Origin: Paraliobacillus sp. PM-2
GTDB lineage: Bacteria > Bacillota > Bacilli > Bacillales > Amphibacillaceae
DNA length: 64,000 nucleotides
NCBI RefSeq assembly: GCF_001368815.1
Contig: NZ_CTEI01000001.1
Coordinates: forward strand, 372,001-436,000
Direction of reading: 5' to 3'
The position numbers and the translations under genes are program-made. Below the pieces are notes generated by a model that searched no databases, was not told where the DNA came from, and saw nothing but the letters and a program-made list of their open reading frames with translations. Of the stretch, positions 46,901 through 54,692 are shown piece after piece (within the stretch, counting starts at the first letter, position 1; each line of letters begins with the position of its first letter).

Positions 46901-48367
46901 ACAGTTAACCATGGCTTATTAGATGGTTTAGCATCTGAAGACTATGCTACGCTATATGCGGTAAATGAGGATGGATATGTAGGATACGATTTTGGTAACC
47001 TATCTTATTCTTTCAATCACAAATTAGTTGCAGGTGAACAAACCACACTAACCTTCATTACCGATATGGAGAAAACGAGATTATTAGTAAATGGTGATGA
47101 GGTAGCGCTTACTGAAGATACAAGTATGCCATACAATACACTTGTATTGCCACTTGAGCGAATTGGAAGTGCAACCGATGCATTAGATGGTACCATTTCA
47201 ACATTTAATGTCACAAAGGGTAAATATATTGATCCAACAAAGATAGACCCTAGTACAATGACAATCACCGCTTCAAGTGAAGAAAAAAATCAAAGTAATA
47301 CTTCTGTAGAAGGACCAATTGAACTTGCATTTGATAATGATACAGACACGATTTGGCATAGTGAATGGGATAAAAATCCTCCACTACCATACGAGGTGAA
47401 CTTGGAATTATCAGAAGAAACGAACTTGGATAAATTCCTTTATACACCACGTAAAGGTGGCGCTGATGGAGCTGCTAATGGTTTAATCACAGCATATCGA
47501 ATGGAAGTAAGTACAGATGGTGAAAATTATCAAGAAGTTGCTTCAGGTAATTGGGAAGCAAATTCTATCGTTAAGAACATTGATTTAAACGGTGTAAATG
47601 CAAAATATGTTCGTTTTATTGTAGAAGACGGTGTCAATGGTTTTGCCAGTGCTGCAGAATTTTCATTGCACACACCAGACACACCAGAACCAGTTGAACC
47701 AGTTCTAACGGTAAAAGATGCAACAATCAAAGCAGGAGAATCGTTAGACTTACGCTCATTAATTACAGAAGCCACAGATGAGGCGGGAGAAGAAGCCACA
47801 GAAGCGGTAGTAATTGATGAAGGAGACTATGATGCATCCGTGCCAGGAACGTATACAATCACCTATACATTAGGAGATGTAGAACAAACAGCAACGGTGA
47901 CGGTAGAAGAAGCAGACACACCAGAACCAGTTGAACCAGTTCTAACGGTAAAAGATGCAACAATCAAAGCAGGAGACTCGTTAGACTTACGCTCATTAAT
48001 TACAGAAGCCGCAGATGAGGCAGGCGAAGAAGCCACAGAAGCGGTAGTAATTGATGAAGGAGACTATGATGCATCCGTACCAGGAACGTATACAATCACC
48101 TATACATTAGGAGATGTAGAACAAACAGCAACGGTGACGGTAGAAGAAGCAGATACACCAGATCCAGTAGATCCAGGTGATTCTGATGACTCCGATGACT
48201 CAACTACTGACAAAGAAGAATCAGATCAAGATTCAAATCAGTCAGATAGTGAGGAAGAATTACCTGAAACAAGCACATCTATCTTTAATAGTCTATTTAT
48301 TGGTTTAATCCTATTAGTAATAGGTGGTGCAGCTTTTGTCTTATTAAGAAGAAGATCTCATTCTTAA
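43916..48367 (+). CDS. Cell-wall-anchored GH20 beta-N-acetylhexosaminidase, multi-domain
   Basis: A 1483-residue surface enzyme. In order: signal peptide (1-33); two discoidin-type carbohydrate-binding domains (about 40-185 and 190-335); an Ig-like strand region; a GH20b-like domain (about 430-545); the GH20 catalytic barrel (about 548-900) with FDTPGHALS and the catalytic Asp727-Glu728 in HIGSDEYYG; a LamG-like domain (about 920-1110); a third discoidin domain (1112-1252); two 79-residue repeats (1255-1333, 1334-1412); an acidic Asp/Ser linker; and LPETS at 1449 with a membrane helix and RRRSHS tail. It should cleave terminal GlcNAc/GalNAc from external glycans. LPETS fits the LPDT[S/A] signals used by Bacillus class D sortase. 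TTG 43916 follows AAAGGGAGG. The gene is absent from this locus in B. subtilis. Confidence 0.88.
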   Translation: MKNYIKKIAICFIAVMVFMPSLLTNFAVPIHAVGDEPIFTASGSEMGSTGPEKAFDGLYNRYDNPDSRWSSEASLASEENPKWLQVEYPEQKTFEGFKIHWERINVNAYRIEVSTDGDNFETVYDSTTNKKQWIETVKLDEAVTAKVVRLVITDFDETAPNIDKSVTWPTVSVYEFEVLENLDTVVVGTDNVAVGKEATASNEEAGTDFVASNTIDGDLTTRWSTDKSEDITPRTLTIDLQHLTQLQSVIINWERENPNIIAFDLSYSEDNEQYFPIYEQTEKSGIQRQIVNLQNSINARYIKLHVTEYDGGSSNWPNVGVNEVEAFSTPVEESPDEITSLNQITTLSVNEETGALDIPQASNGTISVVGSNAQPVIDLNGNVFEPLTDKDVKVTLELTKSESTETKEFTVSVKGKYDNEGTNEKPKVIPALQEWYGLEGMTTVDTDTTLVVKDASFTKAAEIFKQDLVEMEDLDLTIGTAETNAIIFQKDEAGVYGEEGYHMEVKDGNIVITAEEYTGAFYATRTLLQQLKLSETNELPNGLIRDYPKYKVRGFMLDVGRKFTDLEYMYQYMKNMSYYKMNDFQVHLNDNELEMDLYGSIENAIENAYAGFRLESDIVGENGVALTSEDGYYTKEEFSQFITDAGNYGVDIVPEFDTPGHALSMVKVRPELHYKGEIINNKPPEEAAAMLDLSHPDTMPFIKSIYNEYLDGSDPVFQDMPIHIGSDEYYGEAEAYRAYADEMLKFIRDEKNHTVRLWGSLSNKTGSTPVTSKDVQMQVWNTWWANPNQMLEQGYDIINIDDGQIYIVPRAGYYNDRLNPERLYNNYQPNKFSNGTIVNESSPQFLGGMFALWNDKIGKLENGITTYDMFDRIFEAIPVMAQKNWGSSTEDMPYASFAELAQNTNLAPETNPFYEVPTVEDTVLDYDFSQSTVDQSKNGYDIKDTVNADVVEGQGLQLHANESYVTTGLTNLGPSAVMNVTLTLDDTDGTQILAETVNHGLLDGLASEDYATLYAVNEDGYVGYDFGNLSYSFNHKLVAGEQTTLTFITDMEKTRLLVNGDEVALTEDTSMPYNTLVLPLERIGSATDALDGTISTFNVTKGKYIDPTKIDPSTMTITASSEEKNQSNTSVEGPIELAFDNDTDTIWHSEWDKNPPLPYEVNLELSEETNLDKFLYTPRKGGADGAANGLITAYRMEVSTDGENYQEVASGNWEANSIVKNIDLNGVNAKYVRFIVEDGVNGFASAAEFSLHTPDTPEPVEPVLTVKDATIKAGESLDLRSLITEATDEAGEEATEAVVIDEGDYDASVPGTYTITYTLGDVEQTATVTVEEADTPEPVEPVLTVKDATIKAGDSLDLRSLITEAADEAGEEATEAVVIDEGDYDASVPGTYTITYTLGDVEQTATVTVEEADTPDPVDPGDSDDSDDSTTDKEESDQDSNQSDSEEELPETSTSIFNSLFIGLILLVIGGAAFVLLRRRSHS
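47678..48151 (+). repeat. Two tandem 237-bp repeats inside the GH20 gene
   Basis: Copies 47678-47914 and 47915-48151 are nearly identical at DNA level (a handful of differences, e.g. GAATCG/GACTCG and ACAGAT/GCAGAT). Each encodes a 79-residue Ig-like stalk module containing EPVEPVLTVKDATIKAG and PGTYTITYTLGDVEQTATV. A third copy starts (48152) but turns into the acidic linker. Confidence 0.95.
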
Positions 48368-48401
48368 TAAACAATTAGCATAGTCATGTCATAAAATGAA
48401 T

Positions 48402-48449
48402 AAACCGCAAGAAATCATTATTTTTAAACTGATTTCTTGCGGTTTTTTT
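48402..48449 (+). terminator. Terminator of the GH20 gene
   Basis: Perfect 16-bp stem AAACCGCAAGAAATCA (48402-48417) with TGATTTCTTGCGGTTT (48430-48445), then TTTT. Confidence 0.9.
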
Positions 48450-48472
48450 GAATGAATTTTAGGTTATTGTTT

Positions 48473-48906
48473 GGTTCGATCCTAAATGTGGTGGTGCTCA
48501 CTGTTTTATCAATGCTTAAAGACAAACAAAAAATACACGCACATATTGTGGAGACAAGAGGTGCGAACGTTTTTAGCATAAAAGAGCCTTAGCATAGGAA
48601 ATATGCGAGACTCCTCGAAAATAAAGAGCAATTTTCTTCGTGCGATGCATCGCTGTCGAAGTGTTTCTTGTCCTGCAGGAACAGCACGAGTCCGAAGATC
48701 CACTTGGTAAAGAATAGATGTTAGACTAAGACCGTCACGTCCTGTGACAACGTCTAACTGACCCACGTCTTGTGGGCCTGAGTCCGTGACTGCGGAAAGC
48801 GAGTATATTTCCTCTGCGGTTCAGGCATAGTCTATTTTTAGCAAAAAGGCTTTAAATAAAAGAGATGATGGAGTGACAATCACACCACCATATTTGACAG
48901 AGAACC
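48473..48906. repeat. TIR-bounded dispersed repeat element, long chimeric copy (copy B)
   Basis: A 434-base non-coding element. Imperfect 24-base terminal inverted repeats: left GGTTCGATCCTAAATGTGGTGGTG (48473-48496) written in part, and right 48883-48906, sharing GGTTC and AAATRTGGTGGTG. The right end is 23/24 identical to that of copy C. The interior shares GCATAAAAG, GGAAATATGCGAGACTCC, AACAGCACGAG, CCGAAGATCCACTTGGTAAAG and GCGGAAAGCGAGT with copy C. It also carries two extra blocks with their own hairpins: GCGATGCATCGC (48642-48653) inside CTTCG/CGAAG arms, and GTTAGAC/GTCTAAC (48720-48758) enclosing GTCAC/GTGAC, followed by CCCAC/GTGGG (48762-48776). No transposase or credible gene inside. 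Confidence 0.8.
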
Positions 48907-49085
48907 TTTAAACATTGTTTATAACATAGCAATCTACAGCTTGCACTTTAAACATACTAATTATATCATAGACAAAAGACTTCAAATGAATTCGAAGCCA
49001 AATGGAAATGGTGAAAAAGGTTATGCTCATTCTTGGGAATTATTTTTTGAAAAGTGTGATAGAAAAGTAGGAGGAATCAATACGC

Positions 49086-49676
49086 ATGAATGTATTATTT
49101 ATATGTACAGGAAATACATGTCGGAGTCCAATGGCAGAAGCACTCCTGCGAAAGAAATCAAGTGTAAACGTAAAATCAGCAGGGATGTTTGCAAATGAAG
49201 GATCACCGGTGTCAGAAGGTACACAAACAGCATTATCATCAGTTGGTGTGACACATCAACATCAATCACAACCAATAACAGCTGATTTACTCGATTGGGC
49301 AGACTTAATTTTAACCATGACAATGAGTCATAAAGAAACATTACTCACTACCTATTCACAAGTTTATGATAAGACGTATACCTTAAAAGAATATGTTTTA
49401 TTAGATGGAGAATTTACTTGGGAAAAATTAAAAGACGCTTATCGTCGTTTAGAAGAAAAGCGTGCAACCATTGTATATGAAAAAGACCAACTACAGACTG
49501 AACAACAGATGCGGGCATTTTTACGTGAAGAACAAGATGAAATTGATCGATTGGAAAGAGAAATGCCTAATTACGATATAGCTGATCCTTTCGGAGGAAA
49601 TGCAGCTACTTATGAAGAGACGCTTCAAGAAATGGAAAAATACATCAATTTATTAATAGAGAAATTAGAAAAATAA
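49086..49676 (+). CDS. ywlE: Low-molecular-weight protein arginine phosphatase YwlE, with insertion
   Basis: A 196-residue phosphatase. The P-loop LFICTGNTCRSPMAEAL has Cys7, Arg13 and Thr11; Thr11 is the residue that gives YwlE its phospho-arginine preference. YwlE reverses protein-arginine phosphorylation by McsB, which marks proteins for ClpCP. The general-acid loop is ADPFGGNAATYEETLQEM (Asp167). Unusually, about 55 residues (roughly 106-163), highly charged and helical (EKLKDAYRRLEEKR, REEQDEIDRLEREM), are inserted between KEYV and DPFGG, where B. subtilis YwlE (150 residues) has only eight. ATG 49086 follows AGTAGGAGG. The gene lies between two copies of the dispersed repeat. Confidence 0.9.
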   Translation: MNVLFICTGNTCRSPMAEALLRKKSSVNVKSAGMFANEGSPVSEGTQTALSSVGVTHQHQSQPITADLLDWADLILTMTMSHKETLLTTYSQVYDKTYTLKEYVLLDGEFTWEKLKDAYRRLEEKRATIVYEKDQLQTEQQMRAFLREEQDEIDRLEREMPNYDIADPFGGNAATYEETLQEMEKYINLLIEKLEK

Positions 49677-49772
49677 ACAAAAAGCATAATTAATCCAATA
49701 CGCTCTGTAAATTCGTCAGCAAAACAAGTAAAATAAGAGGTAAGAACAAGGTTAATAAAGGAGTGATAAAAA

Positions 49773-50213
49773 ATGAAAATTGTATTAGCTTCCGATCATG
49801 GTGGCTTTGAATTATTGCGGGAAATCGCGTCACAGCTAGATGATCTAGGAATTGATTATGACAATATTGGTTGTGATTGTGAAACGTCTGTTGATTATCC
49901 AGACTATGGCATACCGGCTGCGGAAAAAGTAGCTAATGGCTCATATGATCGTGGCATCTTAATCTGTGGAACGGGAATTGGAATGTCCATTGCCGCCAAT
50001 AAAGTGAAAGGCATTCGAGCCGCATTAGTGCATGATGTTTATACTGCACGCGTAACTAGGGAACACAATGATTCTAACATATTAGTCATGGGGGCTCGTG
50101 TCATTGGTGTTGACCTAGCAAAAGAAATTGTGAAAACATGGTTAGCTGGAGAGTTTCAAGGAGGCAGACATGCCAATCGGATTGGAAAAGTTGCAGCCTA
50201 TGAAGAAAAATAA
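49773..50213 (+). CDS. rpiB: Ribose-5-phosphate isomerase B
   Basis: A 146-residue RpiB/LacA/LacB-family sugar isomerase (YwlF in B. subtilis) interconverting ribose-5-phosphate and ribulose-5-phosphate. Motifs are ASDHGGFELLREI at the N-terminus, DYPDYGIPAAEKV, the catalytic Cys in GILICGTGIGMSIAANKVKGIRAALVHD, and EHNDSNILVMGARVIG. ATG 49773 follows AAAGGAGTGAT. ywlG follows after 13 bases, so the two are probably cotranscribed. It supplies the pentose phosphate route. Confidence 0.94.
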   Translation: MKIVLASDHGGFELLREIASQLDDLGIDYDNIGCDCETSVDYPDYGIPAAEKVANGSYDRGILICGTGIGMSIAANKVKGIRAALVHDVYTARVTREHNDSNILVMGARVIGVDLAKEIVKTWLAGEFQGGRHANRIGKVAAYEEK

Positions 50214-50226
50214 GGAAGTGTGATCG

Positions 50227-50760
50227 ATGACGCTAGAACAACAACTGGATCAACTTGTCTCAGACTGGTTAGCAGTAAATTACTTACACCAAGATGAATT
50301 ATTTGTTATTGGCTGCTCAACAAGTGAAGTAATGGGAGAAAAGATAGGAACTGCAGGAAGTGAAGAAGTAGCTACCCATGTTTTTTCAGCAATGCAAGAC
50401 CTACAATCGAAAACGGGTATTCTTCTTGCTTTTCAATGTTGTGAACATTTGAATCGAGCACTAGTTCTGGAGCGGTCTACTTGTGAGAAGTATGGCTATG
50501 AAGCGGTTCGTGTAATCCCTGCAAAAACAGCAGGTGGATCGATGGCTACCTATGCGTTTCAGCAGATGGAAGACCCGGTAGTCGTTGAGCATATACAAGC
50601 TCATGCAGGGGTAGATATCGGTGAAACAATGATTGGAATGCATGTAAAGCCAGTAGCTGTTCCCGTTCGATTAAGTCAACGAAAACTAGGTGAGGCGCGT
50701 GTTAATGCAGCCTACGCTAGACCAAAATTAATTGGTGGGGCACGCGCGATATATCAGTAA
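50227..50760 (+). CDS. ywlG: DUF436 family protein YwlG
   Basis: A 177-residue soluble protein of the UPF0340/DUF436 family (YwlG). Recognised by FVIGCSTSEVMGEKIGTAGSEEVA, LAFQCCEHLNRALVLER, VDIGETMIGMHVKPVAVPVR and the closing ARPKLIGGARAIY. It contains conserved cysteines and a phosphate-binding-like glycine motif, but its function is not known to me. GGAAGTGTGATCG precedes ATG 50227. It ends the rpiB operon; a dispersed repeat element separates it from glyA. Confidence 0.9.
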   Translation: MTLEQQLDQLVSDWLAVNYLHQDELFVIGCSTSEVMGEKIGTAGSEEVATHVFSAMQDLQSKTGILLAFQCCEHLNRALVLERSTCEKYGYEAVRVIPAKTAGGSMATYAFQQMEDPVVVEHIQAHAGVDIGETMIGMHVKPVAVPVRLSQRKLGEARVNAAYARPKLIGGARAIYQ

Positions 50761-50806
50761 CATTTCAGGTTAAAAAGTAGAGCAAATAAACGTTTGATAA
50801 AAGGAA

Positions 50807-51096
50807 GGATCTATACCAAATGTAGTGGTGCTCTCTATTTTATTAAGGCTCAGAAGGTAACAAGCATTTAGCATAAAAGCGGCTTAGCAGAGGAAATATG
50901 CGAGACTCCAGCGGAAACAGCACGAGACCGAAGATCCACTTGGTAAAGTGAATTTCTTTACCAAGTTAGCTTCGGCCGTGCCCGCGGAAAGCGAGTGTAT
51001 TTCCCCTGCGGTTTAGGTACAAGCATTGCTTATAATAAACTTTTTATAAAAGAGATGGTGGAGCGAGAACCACACCACCACATTTGACAGAGAACC
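50807..51096. repeat. TIR-bounded dispersed repeat element, compact copy (copy C)
   Basis: A 290-base non-coding element between ywlG and glyA. The 24-base terminal inverted repeats (50807-50830 and 51073-51096) match at 19 of 24 positions. The interior folds as one long nested hairpin: GGAAATA/TATTTCC arms outside, CCGAAG (50929-50934) with CTTCGG (50970-50975), and an 11-bp inner stem ACTTGGTAAAG (50938-50948) with CTTTACCAAGT (50956-50966). Related to copy B (48473-48906) and core copy A (13034-13146). No gene inside. It occupies most of the 407-base gap. Confidence 0.85.
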
Positions 51097-51167
51097 AAAA
51101 GGAATAGTCGGTTTTACACTGCTATTTTTTTATATATAAACTACTTTCACTTAAGGGGGATAATGAA

Positions 51168-52406
51168 ATGGAGCATGTGAAGCAAAACGATTTAGAACTA
51201 TTTAAAGCAATGGAGCAGGAAAGGCAGCGTCAACACGATAAAATTGAGCTTATTGCCTCAGAAAATTTTGTATCAGAAACTGTAATGGAAGCGCAAGGGT
51301 CTGTATTAACAAATAAATATGCAGAAGGTTACCCAGGTCGCCGTTATTATGGGGGATGTGAATATGTTGATATTGCTGAAAACTTAGCCAGAGATCGAGC
51401 AAAACAATTATTTGGTGCAGCGCATGCTAATGTGCAGCCGCATTCAGGTGCACAGGCGAATATGGCAGTATATTTTACAATTTTAGAACCTGGGGATACT
51501 GTGTTGGGAATGGACTTAAGCCATGGTGGTCATTTAACGCATGGAAGCCCAGTCAATTTTAGTGGAACATTGTATAATTTTGAAGCATATGGTGTCGATA
51601 AAGAAACAGAACAAATTGACTATGATGCAGTTTTGAAAAAAGCAAAAGAAGTAAAACCAAAACTAATTGTAGCTGGTGCAAGTGCATATTCAAGAACAAT
51701 TGATTTTGAAGCATTCCGCAAAATTGCTGATGAAGTAGGCGCTTATTTTATGGTAGACATGGCGCATATCGCAGGATTAGTTGCTGCTGGATTGCATCCT
51801 GATCCGGTTCCGCATGCTCATTTCGTTACAACAACTACACATAAAACATTGCGTGGCCCTCGTGGTGGAATGATTTTATGTAAAGAAGAATTTGCAAAAC
51901 AAATCGATAAATCCGTTTTTCCTGGTATTCAAGGTGGCCCACTTATGCATGTAATTGCTGCCAAAGCAGTAGCCTTTAAAGAAGCCTTAGACGTTAATTT
52001 TAAAGATTATGCAAAACAAATTATTGCTAATGCAAAACGTTTCTCTGAAGCGTTAAATAAAGAAGGCATTCGTTTGGTTTCTGGTGGCACAGACAATCAC
52101 TTACTTTTACTTGATGTTCGTGACCTTGATTTAACTGGAAAAGATGCAGAAAAAGCTTTAGATGATGTTGGTATCACAACCAATAAAAATACCATTCCTT
52201 TTGATCCTGAAAGTCCATTCGTAACCAGTGGAATTCGTGTTGGTACAGCGGCAGTGACTACACGCGGATTTGGTTTAACAGAAATGGATGAAGTAGCCTC
52301 TATTATTGCTGCTACACTAAAAAATTATCAAGATAAAGACAAATTAGAAGAAGTGAAAGCGCGCGTAAAAGCATTAGCAGATAAATTCCCGCTTTATCAG
52401 CGTTAA
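51168..52406 (+). CDS. glyA: Serine hydroxymethyltransferase GlyA
   Basis: A 412-residue PLP enzyme converting serine and tetrahydrofolate to glycine and 5,10-methylene-THF, the main source of one-carbon units. The PLP Lys is in [20 protein letters not shown]. Other landmarks are [38 protein letters not shown] and [19 protein letters not shown] 51168 follows AAGGGGGATAATGAA. Its upstream region begins at the right terminal repeat of copy C, 71 bases away, so the glyA promoter is likely inside or abutting that element. Terminator downstream. Confidence 0.97.
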   Translation: MEHVKQNDLELFKAMEQERQRQHDKIELIASENFVSETVMEAQGSVLTNKYAEGYPGRRYYGGCEYVDIAENLARDRAKQLFGAAHANVQPHSGAQANMAVYFTILEPGDTVLGMDLSHGGHLTHGSPVNFSGTLYNFEAYGVDKETEQIDYDAVLKKAKEVKPKLIVAGASAYSRTIDFEAFRKIADEVGAYFMVDMAHIAGLVAAGLHPDPVPHAHFVTTTTHKTLRGPRGGMILCKEEFAKQIDKSVFPGIQGGPLMHVIAAKAVAFKEALDVNFKDYAKQIIANAKRFSEALNKEGIRLVSGGTDNHLLLLDVRDLDLTGKDAEKALDDVGITTNKNTIPFDPESPFVTSGIRVGTAAVTTRGFGLTEMDEVASIIAATLKNYQDKDKLEEVKARVKALADKFPLYQR

Positions 52407-52419
52407 GTAATTAATAGGT

Positions 52420-52454
52420 AAATCCCTTGTCATTTGAGCTGGCAAGGGATTTTG
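52420..52454 (+). terminator. Terminator of glyA
   Basis: AAATCCCTTG (52420-52429) pairs with CAAGGGATTT (52443-52452), then TG; moderate T-tract. Confidence 0.75.
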
Positions 52455-52635
52455 TCGAGCGATAAACGAATGATGCTGCTTATTCTCTCTTGTAAAACAA
52501 AGGAATGGTAAGGAACCGTCATGGGCAATATATCTTGTGATAAGTGCTAGAGCTAATCCAATGTCTTTGCTTGAAGCAACCTCTGTTTCTTTAAAATTTT
52601 TAAGGATGTAAAAAAACAATAAGGAGTGATCGGAA

Positions 52636-53265
52636 TTGGGTAATGTATTTGTACTAGACCATCCACTTATTCAACACAAACTAACCTATATTCGTAACAA
52701 AGAAACTGGTACGAAGGAATTTCGTGAACTAGTTGATGAAGTTTCTGGATTAATGGCATTTGAAATTACACGTGATCTACCCCTAGAAGAGAAAACAATT
52801 GAAACCCCTGTTACAACTGCGGTAGCAAAAACATTAAGTGGTAAAAAAATCGGCTTAGTACCTATATTGAGAGCTGGTTTAGGAATGGTTGATGGTATAT
52901 TACGTTTAATTCCAGCGGCGAAAGTTGGACATGTTGGTCTATATCGTGATCCTGAAACACTTCAGCCAGTCGAATATTATATTAAACTCCCTTCTGATAT
53001 TGAGGAACGCGAATTAATCGTTATTGACCCAATGCTTGCGACTGGTGGATCAGCAAATGATGCAATTGCTTCATTAAAAAAACGTGGAGCAACCAATATT
53101 AAATTAATGTGTTTAATTGCAGCGCCAGAAGGTGTAGAATTGATTAAGAAAAATCATCCAGATGTTGATATTTATTTGGCTGGCCTAGATGAAAAGTTAA
53201 ATGAAAAAAGTTATATCGTTCCTGGTTTAGGTGACGCTGGCGATCGTTTATTTGGAACAAAATAA
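52636..53265 (+). CDS. upp: Uracil phosphoribosyltransferase Upp
   Basis: A 209-residue enzyme making UMP from uracil and PRPP in pyrimidine salvage. The PRPP-binding loop is in [23 protein letters not shown], and the uracil-binding C-terminus reads [17 protein letters not shown]. The N-terminal [18 protein letters not shown] is standard. The start is TTG 52636, 7 bases after AAGGAGTG; this is the same place as the usual start in the family. It lies between glyA and mnaA/atp as in B. subtilis. Own terminator. Confidence 0.96.
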   Translation: MGNVFVLDHPLIQHKLTYIRNKETGTKEFRELVDEVSGLMAFEITRDLPLEEKTIETPVTTAVAKTLSGKKIGLVPILRAGLGMVDGILRLIPAAKVGHVGLYRDPETLQPVEYYIKLPSDIEERELIVIDPMLATGGSANDAIASLKKRGATNIKLMCLIAAPEGVELIKKNHPDVDIYLAGLDEKLNEKSYIVPGLGDAGDRLFGTK

Positions 53266-53277
53266 AAAAAGTATGAA

Positions 53278-53311
53278 AAAGCGTTACAGTTGCTGTAGCG
53301 TTTTTTTGTAG
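53278..53311 (+). terminator. Terminator of upp
   Basis: AAAGCGTTACAG pairs with CTGTAGCGTTT (G-U pairs) around a TTG loop, then a run of T. Confidence 0.75.
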
Positions 53312-53348
53312 AAGATTTAGTAGTGGGGAATGGAAAGGTGTGAAGCAA

Positions 53349-54464
53349 TTGTCAAAGCGTATAAAGGTAATGACTATTTTTGGTACAAGGCCAGAAGCAA
53401 TAAAAATGGCGCCACTTGTATTAGAACTAAAAAAAAGATCAGAAACGTTTGAACCGATCGTTACAGTAACAGCACAACATCGAGAAATGCTTGATCAAGT
53501 CCTTGACATATTCGGTATAACACCAGATTTTGATTTGAACATTATGAAAGAGCGACAAACATTAGCTCAGATCACCACAAGAGCCCTTGAAGGATTAGAT
53601 ACAGTAATGAAAGAAACAGCTCCTGATATTGTATTAGTACATGGCGATACGACAACTACTTTTGCTGCTTCACTTGCAGCATACTATAATCAAATTGCTG
53701 TTGGACATGTTGAGGCAGGATTACGTACATGGAATAAATACTCTCCATATCCTGAAGAAATGAATCGTCAATTAACTGGAATCATGGCTGATCTTCATTT
53801 TGCTCCAACTGAAAAAGCAAAACAAAACTTAATGCAAGAAAACAAATTAGAAGAAACCATATATGTAACAGGAAATACAGCAATTGACGCATTAAAAACG
53901 ACAGTTAATTCAGCATATACAAGTGAGATCTTACAAGCATTTTCAGATAAAAGACTAGTCCTTATGACAGCACATCGTCGGGAAAATCTTGGCCGAAATA
54001 TGTATCAAATGTTTCGTGCGATACGTAGGTTGGTTGATCAACATCAGGATATTCATGTTGTCTATCCTGTTCACTTAAATCCAGTTGTGAAAGAAGCGGC
54101 ACAAACGGTGTTAGGAAACCATGACCGTATTAATCTGATTGATCCATTAGGAGTTGTTGATTTTCATAATTTTGCCTCACGTGCGCAATTAATTTTAACC
54201 GATTCTGGTGGTGTCCAAGAGGAAGCACCATCTTTAGGTGTTCCTGTACTCGTTCTAAGAGATACAACCGAGCGTCCTGAAGGGATAGAAGCGGGTACAT
54301 TGAAATTGGCCGGAACAGAAGAAGAAGCTATTTTCAAACTAGCCGATGAATTATTAAGTGATGATCACATGCATCAGCAAATGGCCCAAGCTGCCAATCC
54401 TTACGGAGATGGGCAAGCAAGTGCACGCATTGCCGACGCCATTATTACTTATTTTAATAACTAA
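53349..54464 (+). CDS. mnaA: UDP-N-acetylglucosamine 2-epimerase MnaA
   Basis: A 371-residue non-hydrolysing epimerase interconverting UDP-GlcNAc and UDP-ManNAc, the donor for the teichoic acid linkage unit. The nucleotide-binding Rossmann halves show MTIFGTRPEAIKMAPLVLEL, TAQHREMLDQVLDIFGI, VHGDTTTTFAASLAA, HVEAGLRTWNKYSPYPEEMNRQ and LTDSGGVQEEAPSLGVPVLVLRDTTERPEG. AAAGG at 53334-53338 fits TTG 53349, which gives MSKRIKVMTIFG in line with B. subtilis MnaA; GTG 53340 abuts the site. Position between upp and the atp operon is conserved. Confidence 0.92.
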   Translation: MSKRIKVMTIFGTRPEAIKMAPLVLELKKRSETFEPIVTVTAQHREMLDQVLDIFGITPDFDLNIMKERQTLAQITTRALEGLDTVMKETAPDIVLVHGDTTTTFAASLAAYYNQIAVGHVEAGLRTWNKYSPYPEEMNRQLTGIMADLHFAPTEKAKQNLMQENKLEETIYVTGNTAIDALKTTVNSAYTSEILQAFSDKRLVLMTAHRRENLGRNMYQMFRAIRRLVDQHQDIHVVYPVHLNPVVKEAAQTVLGNHDRINLIDPLGVVDFHNFASRAQLILTDSGGVQEEAPSLGVPVLVLRDTTERPEGIEAGTLKLAGTEEEAIFKLADELLSDDHMHQQMAQAANPYGDGQASARIADAIITYFNN

Positions 54465-54542
54465 ACTATTTCACTTGAGCAGCGGTATAAAGATGTAATT
54501 ATATCAAAATTAACCACCTTTCTGTGCTAGTAAGATCAAGAT

Positions 54543-54580
54543 AAGAAGGATCCTCAAAAAAGCAGGATTCTTCTTTTATT
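54543..54580 (+). terminator. Terminator of mnaA
   Basis: AAGAAGGATCCT (54543-54554) pairs with AGGATTCTTCTT (54564-54575, one G-U), then TTATTT. Confidence 0.8.
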
Positions 54581-54692
54581 TATGCAAAATGTGATGATGC
54601 TAATATATTGCATAGGATGATCTGTAAACCTCCATAATAAAATGTAAAACTTTTTCAATGGATGTTCTAAGATAAAAAAGGAGATTAATCTT

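Noticed and set aside
47265-47799. Minus-strand frames opposite the GH20 gene
   Set aside because: Shadows of the long plus-strand frame; composition mirrors the acidic coding sequence.
48509-48766. 85-codon minus-strand frame inside repeat copy B
   Set aside because: No ribosome binding site, frame not conserved in copy C, and the DNA is a hairpin-rich repeat; treated as non-coding.
48941-49198. 85-codon plus-strand frame overlapping the ywlE start
   Set aside because: It overlaps ywlE in another frame and its second half is a shifted reading of the ywlE P-loop DNA. The first part has no site or family resemblance.
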